A stretch of DNA of 64,000 bases from Falciphora oryzae (GCA_000733355.1 JNVV01000002.1:1041626-1105625), one strand, 5' to 3'; counted from the first letter of the stretch, positions 52,708-63,535 are shown. Notes: a model not told the origin generated them from the letters alone. Translations and numbers: made by a program.

Positions 52708-55700
52708 ATGTCTTCCCTATTCGGTTCCAAGCGCCGTCGGCCTCCCAACCAGGTATGTCGTCAGTGGCTTCTGATCCGGTGGCTTCTGATCCGGCCGCCC
52801 TGAGCAGCAACACTATCCTCGCCGTCGCACAGAGTCTCGCGTCGACCCATCAATAGAACCCAAAATGCACCACGCCCGTCCACATCGACACACACTGGAA
52901 TTCCCAACAATAACCTCAGTGCACGTCGACTAATCTGCATCGATGTCTTTCTCAAAACAGCCCCTCACAACGTCGACGGCGCACTCGGACGCCGCAACCG
53001 CGGCCCTGTCCGCCTTTTCGCGCCGAGAATCGTCTCCTTCCCTCTCTGAGGCCGCCGCTGCCGCCGCCCTTAAGGCCCGACCTCACACGCCCACCGATGT
53101 CTCCAGCGTCGTGCCCAAGCGACGCAGCGTTCGAAGGAGCGCCTCCAACTCATCCCACGGCACAGCGAGCCCACGCCCACCTCTCGAACGCGCCGGTAGC
53201 GCCGGCTCCATGAGGGACCGCACATTCAGATCGCCCAGCCCGCACGGCCGCCAGCCCATGGGAGGCGCCAACGGAGCCGCCGCGCAGCCCGCCGAATACG
53301 ATGCGCCCCCGGTACCATCGATCCCGCGCACCGTTCAGGCGTCGCAGCAACAGGCTCCTCAGAGAGCTGGGAGCCTGAGAATAGCTAACACGCCGGTGCG
53401 GGTAGCGTCGCAGAAGCTCAAGGATGGGGCCGCAAAAGGCGCGGGCACTTGGTTCGGCGCGCCCGCGGTTGGGGATTTTTCCAACGTTCGCACCTCCGAT
53501 GCAACCTTGGCCACGACGGGCCCTGTCACGGCGCCTCCCAAGGATCCGTATCCGAGACCTGAGAGCAGGTCATCGGTCAACTTTTCCTACCCGTCTCGTC
53601 TCCGCCTCGGGTCATCGCCGCCCCCTTCGCCGATGGCGGAGGAACACGAGCCACGACAGCCAGAGTCTGCGGCGCAGTCGCGGGCAAAAGCTAAGCGATC
53701 CTCTATGACAACTTCCCAGCCTACTAGGAAGACCTCTACTAGACAACGGCCGGCCTCCATGTCGGCCACCTCAGATATGGTCTACGACCCTAACTCACGA
53801 CGCATGGTCCCAAGGGCAGAGCTCATGGCTCTAGAGCAGATACTGGACGATGTGGAGCCAAGACAGTCCCCGAAGAAAAAGAAGTCTTCAAGAGCTGGAA
53901 GCCACCTTTCTAAGGGGTCTGTCTCGAGGACCCAGGTTGTTGAACCTACCCAACCACGACCAGAACCCGTTCCTGTATCGCCAGTGGCTGCGCAGGAGTA
54001 TGCCCCGCCCGCCACATCGGGCTATATCGAAGTCCAGCAGCCTGTTGGGGATTCAAATCGTGCCAGACCTGAATCCGAAGGAAAGGAGCGCACAGAGCAG
54101 CCGGTCCGGAACCGCATCCACACCAATCACGACCGGGAAGTTGCGTCTCCATCCAACTATCTTCCGGAAGTCGTGGATGCAAGGCGGGCCGAGGGTTCTT
54201 CACCTATGGGGAGCGGGCCTTCTGGCTACATGCTTGGTAAGCGGCCTTCGGTTATCGAAGAACAAGTCGAGATGGAGGCTTCCGAATACGAACGTCCGCC
54301 GTCGCCACAAGCACCCACTGGCGCGCTCAAGTCAGCTCGTATGAGGCAGTACACTTACGACCAGCCAGCTCCCGCGCTTCAACATCAGCAACAACCTCAG
54401 GTGCCACTACAGATTACCCAGCTGGCCAAGGCAGCGGTATCACCCGCAGAGCTCTCGGCGGAGGCGCCGGGCGTGGCCCTTGTGAACGGGATAAAGGAGG
54501 AAAAACCTGCTTCCCCGGTCGAACCAAGACAAATGAACACGATCAGATCTGAGAGGACACACTCAAACAGCCCCGTGCGGGTGGCGCACTTTGGACTGGT
54601 GCAAAGGACCCTTTCCGTGCGGCACTCTCCGCCTCCGCGATCCATATCACCGAGGAAGTCGGCTCTGAAGCAGCATAGTCCTCCGCGGAGCACTTCTTCC
54701 GACGATGGGCCAGAGTCAGCTGTGACGTCGCCTACCCATGACGAGCCAGCACCTGCTCGCAAGAAGTCGGCTCGGGTCAGCTTCAACGACAGGGAAACGG
54801 TCGTAGGTAACGACGAGCCCGCCGGTGCATCTTCTCATCGGATGGAATCGCCGAACGAGAAGAGCCCGCCGTCCAGTGGCCGTCGTACCTGGTTTAGTAA
54901 CATTGGCAGGAGCAAGAAAAAGGACATTGCATCCTTCGACGATGATGTGGCCATGAAGCCACGCCCTGCCTTGCCCTCGTTTGGCAGCGTGAGGGAGAAG
55001 AAGAAGCCAAGGGAGGAGGAAGAGCGGCCGCTTGTTCGACCTGCCGACCCGACGAATCCGGCCCCCTCGCCTGAATCCTCCATAGCTCAGCCTAGCACAG
55101 TCTCATCCGACGACAGGCACAAGAACGGGCTAGGCCAGTCTAGCGATCGAGCCATTGGCGGTGTGCTTTCCCAAGACTTTGCCTCGAGAATCCCGGCCAA
55201 CACTTCGAGGTTCAGGGAGCCTCTGCCGCCGGTGGTGACATCACGAGAGGGTAGCGGTTATATCTCGAATACCGACAGCAGCTCCGACAGCGACGAGGAG
55301 CTTCTCCGAGATACCCCTACTCTCTCTTCGCAGCCGAGTGTGGCTACCACCGCCCCAGACACTGAGCCGGAGTCGAAACCAATAAATGGCCCCACGGTCG
55401 CCGTGGTCGCCGGTCCAGTGATCGCGCCAACAGTGCAGGCTGAGGCGGGCAGCAGGAGTCACAAGCCGATGTCTACTTCGGAGCTAGGCCCTATTCCAGT
55501 GCTGGAAGCAGCAGTACCCGCCATCGCTATTTCCGAACCAAGTCTAGGGCTGAATGAGGGACCGAAGCTTGAGCCAGGAAAAATCGCTGCTGTACCGGGT
55601 GGGTTTCCGGATGATGAATACGAAAACATCTCGGCGCAGCAACCCGCAGCCATGCAAACCTCTGGCCAGGCTACGAACGAGGCCGAACCTGCTTCCGCGA

Positions 55701-57877
55701 GAGAAATTGCGTTCAAGCCTGTTTCGCAGGCTTTGGATACCGAGGCAACAGTCCACACTCCGGCGACTGTGGTTGCGACCCAGACACCGGTGGCTGACGA
55801 CTCGGATAGCGATGGGACCAGCATCTACAGCGACGCTTACGAGGATCCGGCAGACATGGATAATGATGGCTTCCAGTCGATTGACGCCATCGTCGAGAGT
55901 CCCGTTGCCAATGCGTCTCCAAACCCGTTGAGCGACAGGGCGCCGGTCAAAACGCCAGACGAGGAGCCGGTCGTCCAGCGGCCTCCTACGCCAGTGGCGT
56001 CACCTACACCCGAGGTGGTCGCGAGAGCAGTGCCATTCCAGCCTCTTGATGACTGGGAAGTGGCCAAAGCCTATTGGCGGAGTCTGACTGCCGATAAGAG
56101 GGCGCAGTTGGAGAGAGAGGCGGCCGAGGAGGCCGGTACAGAGGCCGATCTGGAACAAGAGGCCAAGGCGGAGGCGGCCAAGCCCAGGCGGAAGAAGTCG
56201 GTCGAGAAGAGACAAGCAGAGAAGAGAGCGATTCAGGAGTCGGCACAGGGTAACCCAGAGCGTGTTTACATGATCAGCCCAGGCACCAAGGCTCAGGATG
56301 ATGTCGCTGGCTCTGTGCTCAGGAAGAGCATGCGACAAGAGGCACCCAAGGAAGAAGCTCCTACAGGAAGGCCCGTGCTTCGCAAGTCCATGCGAGGAAA
56401 TGTCACGGCGGAGCAGCAGCGACCCGCGACAAGTTATGCTAGCCCCGAGGCTCAGTCGCAGCGCCTGACGAAACCAAGTGCAGCACCCCGGCGCCCAATG
56501 TCGTCCAATGTTTCGACGACCCAGGCAGCAGCCGGAGCAGCTCACCGGGCGCACGACAGGACGAATTCGGATGCCAGCTCGCCGCCACAGAGGAGTGGTA
56601 CCATGACCAGCTTCTTCCCACCGGTGCTGAAGCGAAGGGGCTCGACTTCGAGCGAGAGCAGCTTCAGGCGGTCCACCACTAGGCGAGCCTCGGCTGCGTT
56701 TGAGAAGGGTGAGTCGGGGGGGTTTGCTATGCGCAGGACCCTACGCGGCGCAGCCTCTCCGGAACAGAAGCAGGCAGAACCCAGCCGACGCTTCTCGCTG
56801 AGGTCGTTCTCGCCCGCGGACTCGACCCGGCGAGGGCAGATGGCGCCATCGCCCCCGGTCAGCTTCAACAACCAGCAACGCATGCTTTCATCCCTTCGAG
56901 ACGGCCAAAGCAAGGGCGGCAAAGCCAAAGGCGACGGCGGCGGTATCCACATGCCCTCGCTCTTCAGACCCAAACCGTCCAAGGGCAAGAAGTCAAGCCG
57001 GTTTGACGACTCGAGCGATGAGGACGGCGGCGGAGCGGGCGGAAGCGGTTTCCGGAGCCGATTTGAAGACTCGAGTGATGACGAGGCTGCCGCGCCGCCA
57101 GCGCCCCTCCCTGTACTAAGCACCAAGCCTATGCGGTCGGGTGCCAGTGCGTCGAGGCCCCAAACTGTTCAGGAGGAGGCAGAGTCGCCGGATCTCCCTG
57201 ACAGTGACGACGAGAAGCCTGCGGCGCCGGTGAGAGCGACTGTCGGTAGGGCGGTTTCGTCAGGATCCGGACGGCCGTCGCGACAGGGCCTCGGTATGGC
57301 GCATCAGAATTCACGCTCGGGCCGTGGCGCTGCTTTGGGGACATCACTTATGAAGGGTGGCGCCAACAGCAGCAAGTCGGCAGTCGGCAGTGCTCCGGCC
57401 AGCCCGACGGGCCGCCGCGGAAGCTTCATGTCGACAGTGTTGAGGCGGAAAAAGACTGGCAGCAACGAGCCGGGCAAGATCCAACGTGGCGAGGTCATGG
57501 ACAGCGCAGCTCGCCGCGACACGGCTCTGGAGCGAAGCGCGCAAGAGCTCTCTGCGCTACGCATGCAGAGGCGCACGGCGTCGATGCCGATGGTGCCGAC
57601 GATGCAGCGCAACCACAGCGGCGATGTAGACGAGGACTGGCCGCTGGCGACGCCCGTGGACGAGGACGACGAGGAGAAGACGGCCGGCAGCTCGCGTCCC
57701 AGCTTTGCGAAGCGTAGGAGTCTTTCTCAAAGCAACGCGATTTCCGGGGTGGCCCACGATGATGATCTCGTGGTTGTCCCTGACAACATGGACGAGGTCG
57801 CGCTCGCCACTGCCGTGGGGCCACAGAAGAAGAAGCGGTTCCCGGCGCTGAGGCGGATGTTCAGGCTAGACGACTAG
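52708..57877 (+). CDS. large disordered protein, Seg1/Sle1-like eisosome candidate
   Basis: Exon 1 (52708-52752) encodes MSSLFGSKRRRPPNQ; a 208-nt intron (GTATGT, branch-like GACTAATCT, CAAAACAG) joins it in phase 0 to exon 2, 52961-57877; 1653 aa. After the splice the protein reads PLTTSTAHSDAATAALSAFS and SLSEAAAAAALKARPHTPTD, then long Ser/Pro/Lys/Glu-rich disordered sequence with many SP and KKS motifs. A conserved-looking helix WEVAKAYWRSLTADKRAQLE lies near residue 1045, with a following basic helix. Repeated RKSMR segments (VLRKSMR twice) and paired FDDSSDED/FEDSSDDE motifs occur in the C-terminal third. The end is KKKRFPALRRMFRLDD. The Ala-rich start, helix and basic C-terminus resemble Seg1/Sle1 eisosome proteins, which stabilise plasma-membrane furrows. 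That is inference from architecture. The ATG at 52943 lies inside the intron. Confidence 0.7.
52764..52793 (+). repeat. 15-bp tandem duplication inside intron 1
   Basis: GTGGCTTCTGATCCG occurs twice in direct tandem (52764-52778, 52779-52793), 11 bp after the donor of the eisosome-candidate gene. It lies wholly within the intron. Confidence 0.9.
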
Positions 57878-58546
57878 GGGGTCGGGTGTCTGCCGCCTCG
57901 CCCTCGCGGGGGCCATGCCGTGAGGAAGCCGCCGTCGGGTGCCTATGTTATCCGTTTGGGAGTCGGTTCCCGCCGCTTCACCTTTTTGCTGGTTCTGTCT
58001 TTCGGTTGTGGTGGTGGAGGTCACGTGGGATGAAGGGATGGATCTATGCGGGAGGAGCCTCTACGAAACACGATTCCTAAATAACCTAATGTCTGGTTTT
58101 TTTCCTTTGTAATTTTTCCTTCTTTGTTTCACTCTTCATTTCTTCTCGCTGGGTTGGCCGGCAAAAGTCGTGGAATTGACCCGGATTTGGCGTTTTCTTT
58201 CCCCTTGCGATTGCAGCGGCGTTGCTCTGGGCAGTGCCATTGTCCAGTTTTTCTCGTTGATTTTTTGGAAACGAAGGCCTTTATCAAGTAATACCCCTGA
58301 GAACATGAACGGTTTCATTTCAAGATGTTGGCACTTGATGCGCGTGGTTTTCATTCATGTCTGGTTGCTTGGATCATGTTGAGCTTCCCGCGCTAGACCC
58401 ACTGAGGCCGCCCACCGGTAGAAGACAATTGCCGCCCGCGACAGCCCTAGAAATGACAGCAGTCAGGCACACGTCCATTGGTGTTTCATCACGCAACACT
58501 AGTGCTCCATTTCAGCACTGGGCCTTCAAAAGACGCAGCACGCCAA
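57878..58546. other. intergenic spacer
   Basis: 669 bp between two plus-strand genes; T-rich tracts around 58090-58140 probably belong to the 3' UTR of the upstream gene. No other feature seen. Confidence 0.5.
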
Positions 58547-59239
58547 ATGGAGGAACTCCCAATCCAGCCGTCTGGGCTCTTCTGGCAAAACGACGTCGTC
58601 ACCCAGGAGCACGAAGCGGAACTAATAGAAATATTCCGCAAGCTGGAGTGGCCTGAGCGTGGAGGGCGTCTGTCGCTTCACTATGGCTTCACCTTCGACT
58701 ACAAGACGTTCGGCGTGGACCCAGACATACCCTTCAAGCCGTTCCCAGACTGGCTCCAGCCGCTGATCCCAACCACCGAGGGCCGCCCGCCAGACCAGGT
58801 GTGCCTGCAGTACTACCCGCCCGGCGCCGGCATCCCGCCGCACGTCGACACGCACTCGGCCTACGACCAGCTGTACGCGCTGTCGCTGGGGGCGCCGGTG
58901 CTTATGCAGTTTGCGCGCGACCAAGGGGACGGCTCTGGCTCCAAGGAGCAGGTCGACGTGGACCTGGCCCCGCGCAGCATGCTGCGCATGAGCGGCGACT
59001 CGAGGCTGCACTGGACGCACGGCATCCGCAAGCGCAAGACGGACCCCTTGCCCGACGGCACCGTCCGGCCCCGCGCCGACCGCTGGAGCATCACGTACCG
59101 CTGGGTGCGCGAGCCGGCCGTGTGCGAGTGCGGTGACGCGCGGCTGTGCGACACGGCGCAGGCCCGGCTGGGGATCGAGAGGGAGCTGCGGTGGAAGAAG
59201 GAGTCTCGAGACGCTAGCAATGACGGAACGGCCCGTTGA
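58547..59239 (+). CDS. AlkB-like 2-oxoglutarate/Fe(II) dioxygenase
   Basis: A single exon encoding 230 aa. The protein has the double-stranded beta-helix fold typical of ALKBH enzymes, which oxidatively remove alkyl groups from nucleic acids or modify tRNA wobble uridine. The iron ligands are visible: HVD in GIPPHVDTHSAYDQLYALSL (His99, Asp101) and a distal His in LHWTHGIRKRK (His158). The 2-oxoglutarate-binding arginines are in RADRWSITYRW (Arg179, Arg185). The segment DQVCLQYYPPGAG preceding the HxD is characteristic of ALKBH8/ALKBH5-like members. No RNA-binding or methyltransferase domain is attached. An acidic/basic C-terminus follows a Cys-rich CECGDARLC. The start ATG at 58547 was chosen; the frame upstream is open only to a TTG at 58478. 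Substrate unknown. Confidence 0.9.
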   Translation: MEELPIQPSGLFWQNDVVTQEHEAELIEIFRKLEWPERGGRLSLHYGFTFDYKTFGVDPDIPFKPFPDWLQPLIPTTEGRPPDQVCLQYYPPGAGIPPHVDTHSAYDQLYALSLGAPVLMQFARDQGDGSGSKEQVDVDLAPRSMLRMSGDSRLHWTHGIRKRKTDPLPDGTVRPRADRWSITYRWVREPAVCECGDARLCDTAQARLGIERELRWKKESRDASNDGTAR

Positions 59240-59573
59240 GGAAAGGACCCGATACAGTCAGATGGGATCACTTTTCAGCTCCACCGAAACGGCAGGTGGT
59301 TGGGCCGTTAGTGGTGTGGCATGACCCCAACAGCCCGCCGATCCCCTCAGCTGCCAAGCCTAGCGGATCCCACGACATAGCACCCCAGTCACTCTTGCCT
59401 TCGGCGAAGACTGCAGAGGCTCACTCCTGTAGGCTGCCAAGGTTCAAAAACGACAGGCGTCTTCCCAATAAATACCAGGATAGCCTCCCCCAGGCAGATA
59501 GTCTATTCCGACTGACTGACTGACTGCTCTCCCTCTCTCTGCCCGGTCTTTCTCGACCAATCGACTGCCCCAG
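59240..59573. other. intergenic spacer
   Basis: 334 bp between the AlkB-like and flavoprotein genes, both on plus. The last part (TGACTGACTGACTG, then CTCTCCCTCTCTCT) is a short simple repeat and pyrimidine tract in the 5' leader of the flavoprotein. Confidence 0.5.
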
Positions 59574-61250
59574 ATGAGATTCTCACCGTACGTTCCCGCC
59601 TTTCTGGGTGCTGCCCAGGTCGGGGCCTTGGAGCAGCTCTCGCTGTCTGGAAAGTCGACGGACGCTGTAAGTTTCGTGCCGATCATATCGAGCCCTGCTC
59701 ACCACTAACCGCCCTGCGCAGTGCGCCCAACTCTCCTCGGCGCTTCCGGGCAAGACGTCCTTCCCAGACTCGGCCCTCTACGCGCAGTCTAAGGACTATT
59801 GGTCAGCACACCAGGCTGCCGTGTCGCCGGCCTGCTTCTTCTACCCTGAGAGCACGGCCGACGTCTCAACCGCCATCAAGCTGCTAGCCTCCCTATCGGC
59901 CCCCTTCACCGTGAAAAGCGGCGGCCACACCGCTTATGCCGGCGGCTCCAACATCCAAAGCGGCGTCACTATTGACCTGATCCGCCTGAACCAGGTGACT
60001 GTGTCCGCGGACCGGCAGACGGTCTCCATCGGGCCTGGAAATCGCTGGGGCAACGTCTCAGCGGTACTAGACCCGCTCGGCCTCGGCGTCGTCGGCGGCC
60101 GCGTCGGCCAGGTCGGCGTCTCCGGGCTGATCCTCGGCGGCGGCATCTCGTACTTCTCGAACCGCCGCGGCTGGGCCTGCGACAACGTGCGCGCCTTCGA
60201 GGTCGTGCTCGCCAGCGGGGACGTGGTCGTCGCCACGCCCACTGAGCACACCGACATCTTCTGGGCCCTGCGCGGCGGCGGCGGGAGCCACTTTGGCGTC
60301 GTGACGCGCTTCGACCTCGAGGCCTTCGCCCAGGGCGACGTGTGGAGGCAGATGGCGGTCTATTCGTTGACCGAGCCATCCACCACGAAGCTGATCCAAG
60401 CTTACGTCGAGCTTGGCATGGTAGGATTGAACGAGGATGTGGACTCGCACAACTTCATGGTATGTCTATCCTGTTCCCTGTCCTGTCCACTGGCATCTTG
60501 AAGCTTTGAGTGAGGATGAAAGACTCACAAATTTGAAAGTTCCTTGGCGACACGCCCCTTTTCGGCGGCGGCATCATGGGCAGCTTCGTCTACCACGCCA
60601 AGGCGCCGGTCGACCCGCAGAGCGTTCCCGCCGTCTTTGCCGACATCACGTCCGTCCCCGGCTCGCTCCAGACCACGACCGACAACGCCAACGTCTCGGC
60701 GCGCCTGCTCGAGATCTCGGAGGCGTACGGCCTCCGCAAGGGCTGGCATGCCGTCACGATCCGGCTGACCAAGGACACGACGGCGCTGCTCCGCGACGTC
60801 GTCGTCGCCGAGTTCCAGGCCCACGTCAAGAGCCTGCGGGCTGCCATGGCCAGGCTCGGCATCGACGACGAGGCCCTGGTCCCGGGCATGTCGTGGCACG
60901 TAATCACCACGACCACGCTGCGCGCCATGGAGAGGAACGGCGGCAACGCGCTGGGCCTGCGGGCCGAGGACGGCCCGTTCATCCACATGAACACCATCCA
61001 CACCTGGTCCCGGCCCGAGCTGGACGACGCCGTCGAGCAAGGTATGACCGACCTGGTTGCGCGCATCGAGAAGGGGGCGGCCGCGAGGGGCCTGTGCAGC
61101 AAGTACAAGTACATGAACTACGCGGGCCAGGCTCAGAAGGTCTACGAGGGGTACGGGGCCGAGAACCACGAGCGCCTGCGGAAGGTGGCTGGGCGCTACG
61201 ATCCGGACGGGGTGCTGAAGAAGCTGTGGAAGGGCTACTTCGAGCTGTGA
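59574..61250 (+). CDS. FAD-linked oxidoreductase, berberine bridge enzyme (BBE) type
   Basis: Three exons: 59574-59666, 59722-60459 and 60540-61250; 513 aa. Introns are 55 nt (GTAAGT...GCGCAG) and 80 nt (GTATGT...GAAAG), both phase 0. The PCMH-type FAD-binding domain shows YPESTADVSTAIKLL, FTVKSGGHTAYAGGSN (His about residue 100 is the expected covalent flavin attachment site), VSIGPGNRWGNV, GLGVVGGRVGQVGVSGLILG followed by GGISYFSNRRGWACDNV, and FWALRGGGGSHFGVVTRF. The BBE C-terminal signature is KYMNYAGQAQKVYEGYGAEN with RYDPDGVLKKLWKGYFEL. Members oxidise alcohols, sugars or secondary metabolites. The N-terminus MRFSPYVPAFLGAAQVGALE is a weak signal peptide, so secretion is possible but unproven. 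No partner biosynthetic gene is nearby. Confidence 0.92.
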
Positions 61251-61336
61251 GATGCCGGGCAGGCAGGCAGAGAGAGGCCACTTGTCATATATAGTAACGG
61301 TAACACCAACACGAACTTCCGGAATGCTTGTTGATT
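61251..61336. other. 3' flank of the flavoprotein gene
   Basis: Short spacer containing the probable 3' UTR of the flavoprotein. The inverted repeat starts just after it. Confidence 0.4.
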
Positions 61337-61693
61337 GTAAGAGCCAAGCCCAAGCGGGCGGACGTCAGATACTTGACATCAAACGAAGACTCGCGGGGAC
61401 TGACGCCGCCGGAGCCACCAAGAGCGCACGTTCCATCGCACCTCTGCGGGCGCCCACAAAACATAAACCACCAGCCGCGCCTGCCCTTGGTGGGCCGGAG
61501 CACGCACCTCTGGCCGGAGGTGCGTGCTCCGGCTCCCCAAGGGTCGTAGAGGCGGCTACTGGCCGTGGACGATCCCTTGCCGGGATCAACCTCCCACGCA
61601 CAAGAGAGCTGCTCTGTCCCGTCGTCTGTGTGGTTCCGTCGGCGTCACGAGCTTCTTATACCTGACCCCCGTCCGTTTGGGCTTGTCCCTCAC
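61337..61693. repeat. imperfect long inverted repeat (foldback / MITE-like element)
   Basis: The two halves are reverse complements of each other around a centre at 61513/61514. The inner arms 61484-61510 and 61517-61543 match at 25 of 27 positions with a 6-nt loop, the innermost 17 bp perfectly. Outer blocks also match: 61401-61420 against the complement of 61628-61647 (16 of 20), and 61337-61361 against the complement of 61669-61693 (20 of 25). Intervening parts differ by indels of about 20 nt. No transposase frame lies inside and I could not identify a target-site duplication. It could be a decayed non-autonomous foldback transposon, or an inverted duplication able to fold as a long RNA hairpin. 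Confidence 0.75.
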
Positions 61694-61816
61694 ACCCTCC
61701 CACTCCTCGCTTCTCCCCCTCTCCCAACGTCCTCCTCCTCCGCCTCCCACCCCGTCCATATCCCTCCTAATGTTGAAAAGGCTGCGAAATCGATAGCAGT
61801 TCGGTCTCGTGGTAAG

Positions 61817-62653
61817 TTACCCGACGCGGCGTGTGCAAGACTTGGGGTTCTTCCGGTGGCGCAGCAGATTGTCTTTGCGAGACCCCCTGAACACCCTGCC
61901 ACAATGCGGGCACACGGTCTTGCTCCGACCATGTACACCGCCGATGTGGCGGTTGAGGTCCCTCATGTAGTCAAAGACGCTCGTGCACGCCGGCTCGGTG
62001 CAGCGGAAGGGGCCGGCGCGGCGGCGCAGCGGCAGTGGCTCCTTGGGTGTAGGGGTCTTGGGGCTCCTGCTGCTCGATGTGGACGACGACGACGCCTGAG
62101 TGAGCTCTGGCGCCGCCGTCCCGGATGGCGTTGGTGCTGTTGTTGCTGTTGATTTGATCTTGTCTGCCATGTGTGCCGACAGGGGAAAAGTCGGTGCCCA
62201 GCCGTCCATGTCGTCGTCGTCGTCGTCTTGATGTGCCGCCTCATCCATGTTGTCCGCCAAAACGTCGACCATATCGTCGTCGTCGTCGTCTTGGTGTGTA
62301 GCCTCGTCCATGTTGTCCGCCAAAACGCCGGCCATATTGTCGTCGTCTTGGCGTCGTGATTCGTACAATTTATGAGCCAAAAACTCCACCAGTTCGCCCC
62401 AGGGGTCGAGTTCCGCCCCCTCGAGAACCCACGATGGCCTTATGCGACCGACCGCAGCCTCATCACATTGCTGTCCATTGTATCCTCCTGGGCCGCAGAC
62501 TACCTGCTGCCCTTCCTCGATCCCCTCCTTCTCCCCCTCCTCCCCCTCCTCCCCCTCCTCCGCACAGTGATAGAGTTCATCTAGGCGCGAGATCCCTTCG
62601 TGAGACCACAGGGCGTCCGCACAGTCCCAATCGGACGTCCTGTGTGTCCCCAA
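61817..62653 (-). CDS. C2H2-type zinc finger protein, 5' end unresolved
   Basis: A 278-codon open frame ending at 61817. Two adjacent fingers close the protein: FRCTEPACTSVFDYMRDLNR (Cys218, Cys223, His236, His241) and VCPHCGRVFRGSRKDNLLRH (Cys248, Cys251, His266, then Cys273). Before them come an acidic region (EEGEEGEEGEKEG), two copies of a 21-residue unit LADNMDEATHQDDDDDDMVDV (residues 111-152), and a Ser/Thr/Pro linker. This layout suits a DNA-binding regulator of the kind common in fungal accessory regions. The frame has no ATG at its beginning (its first usable codon at 62653 is TTG), and the first in-frame ATG (62335) lies after 106 residues of protein-like sequence. A 5' exon is therefore likely; an ATG with a 33-codon frame at 62837 is one weak candidate. 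Targets unknown. Confidence 0.65.
   Translation of the reverse strand: MGTHRTSDWDCADALWSHEGISRLDELYHCAEEGEEGEEGEKEGIEEGQQVVCGPGGYNGQQCDEAAVGRIRPSWVLEGAELDPWGELVEFLAHKLYESRRQDDDNMAGVLADNMDEATHQDDDDDDMVDVLADNMDEAAHQDDDDDDMDGWAPTFPLSAHMADKIKSTATTAPTPSGTAAPELTQASSSSTSSSRSPKTPTPKEPLPLRRRAGPFRCTEPACTSVFDYMRDLNRHIGGVHGRSKTVCPHCGRVFRGSRKDNLLRHRKNPKSCTRRVG
62198..62323 (-). repeat. 63-bp coding tandem repeat, two copies
   Basis: Two adjacent 63-bp units (62323-62261 and 62260-62198) encode near-identical 21-residue blocks, each ending in a run of six Asp (GAC/GAT codons). A partial third copy (QDDDNMAGV) precedes them. The Asp codon runs make the locus prone to length change. Confidence 0.9.
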
Positions 62654-63535
62654 AGGCTCTGGCGCCTTTGCTCTCTGTTCACTGCTCCATGGCCACGAGA
62701 TGTGGCGGCGAGGGAGGACGGTGGTGGTCCCCCCTCAGGTGGCTTGTTGAAGGCCCGGAAAGGTGCCGGGCCAGAGTGGATTCAATTCCGGATGACCGGC
62801 AGGCTATCAGAGTTGAAGCATTGTTAGTTTCGGACATTCAATTATACAATAAAAGGGGGCTTGTATATTAAAAAAGAAAAAAGAAAAAAAAAAAAAAAGA
62901 ACGTACTCTGGGGACCAGCCGTCAAGGCTTGAGCGTATTGTTGGAGTGACCGCTAATGGGTAAAAAGGAGAGAAAGAGGCTGATCAAAGGTGGCAAATCC
63001 CCCCCTTTTGTAGACCAGGCTGTCTGCATTGACAGGCAGCCGGCAAGGCTCTTTGAGAAGAGGCATGCTTCCCTGAGGCACACGCACTGCCACCTATGGT
63101 GCTTGAGCGAAAGGGATGGAAGGTCTTGGACCATGCAAGGCGGCCTCTGGACGGGCCACTCGGGCTACAATTTGGCCGACCGTCCATCACGCGCGGACGC
63201 GAGGGACCAATCACAGCCATCCACGAATGAGGCACAGGAACCAACCGCACGACGGCCCGGGTCGGAGACCGAGACCCGGCCTCTTTGAGGCGCAGACACC
63301 CGTACTACTGCGGGGAAAATGAGGGGAGGAAAAGGAAGCCGGTGTACGTCATTCGGTCCAATCAGCAATGATAGCGAGCAAGATAAGGCTGGCAAGCAGA
63401 CAGACTGGCAGCAGAAGCATGCACCATGGATGCTTGGTTGAATTGATGACTGGCTCTCGGGAGTTGCATTGGCCCACGCACGACGACGGCTTACTCGCCT
63501 CTTGCTCCAGCAAACCGGCCATGCGCATCAGCCGC
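62654..63535. other. intergenic region with A-rich tract
   Basis: About 0.9 kb. It contains an A-rich tract at 62869-62900 and possibly an undetected 5' exon of the zinc finger gene on the minus strand. No other gene is supported. Confidence 0.45.

Noticed and set aside
52943..52960. ATG at 52943 as start of the eisosome-candidate gene
   Set aside because: It lies between a branch-like CTAAT and a CAG acceptor, with a matching donor and short coding exon upstream.
62869..62900. A-rich tract as a retroelement tail
   Set aside because: No reverse transcriptase remnant, no target-site duplication and similar A-runs occur elsewhere in intergenic DNA.
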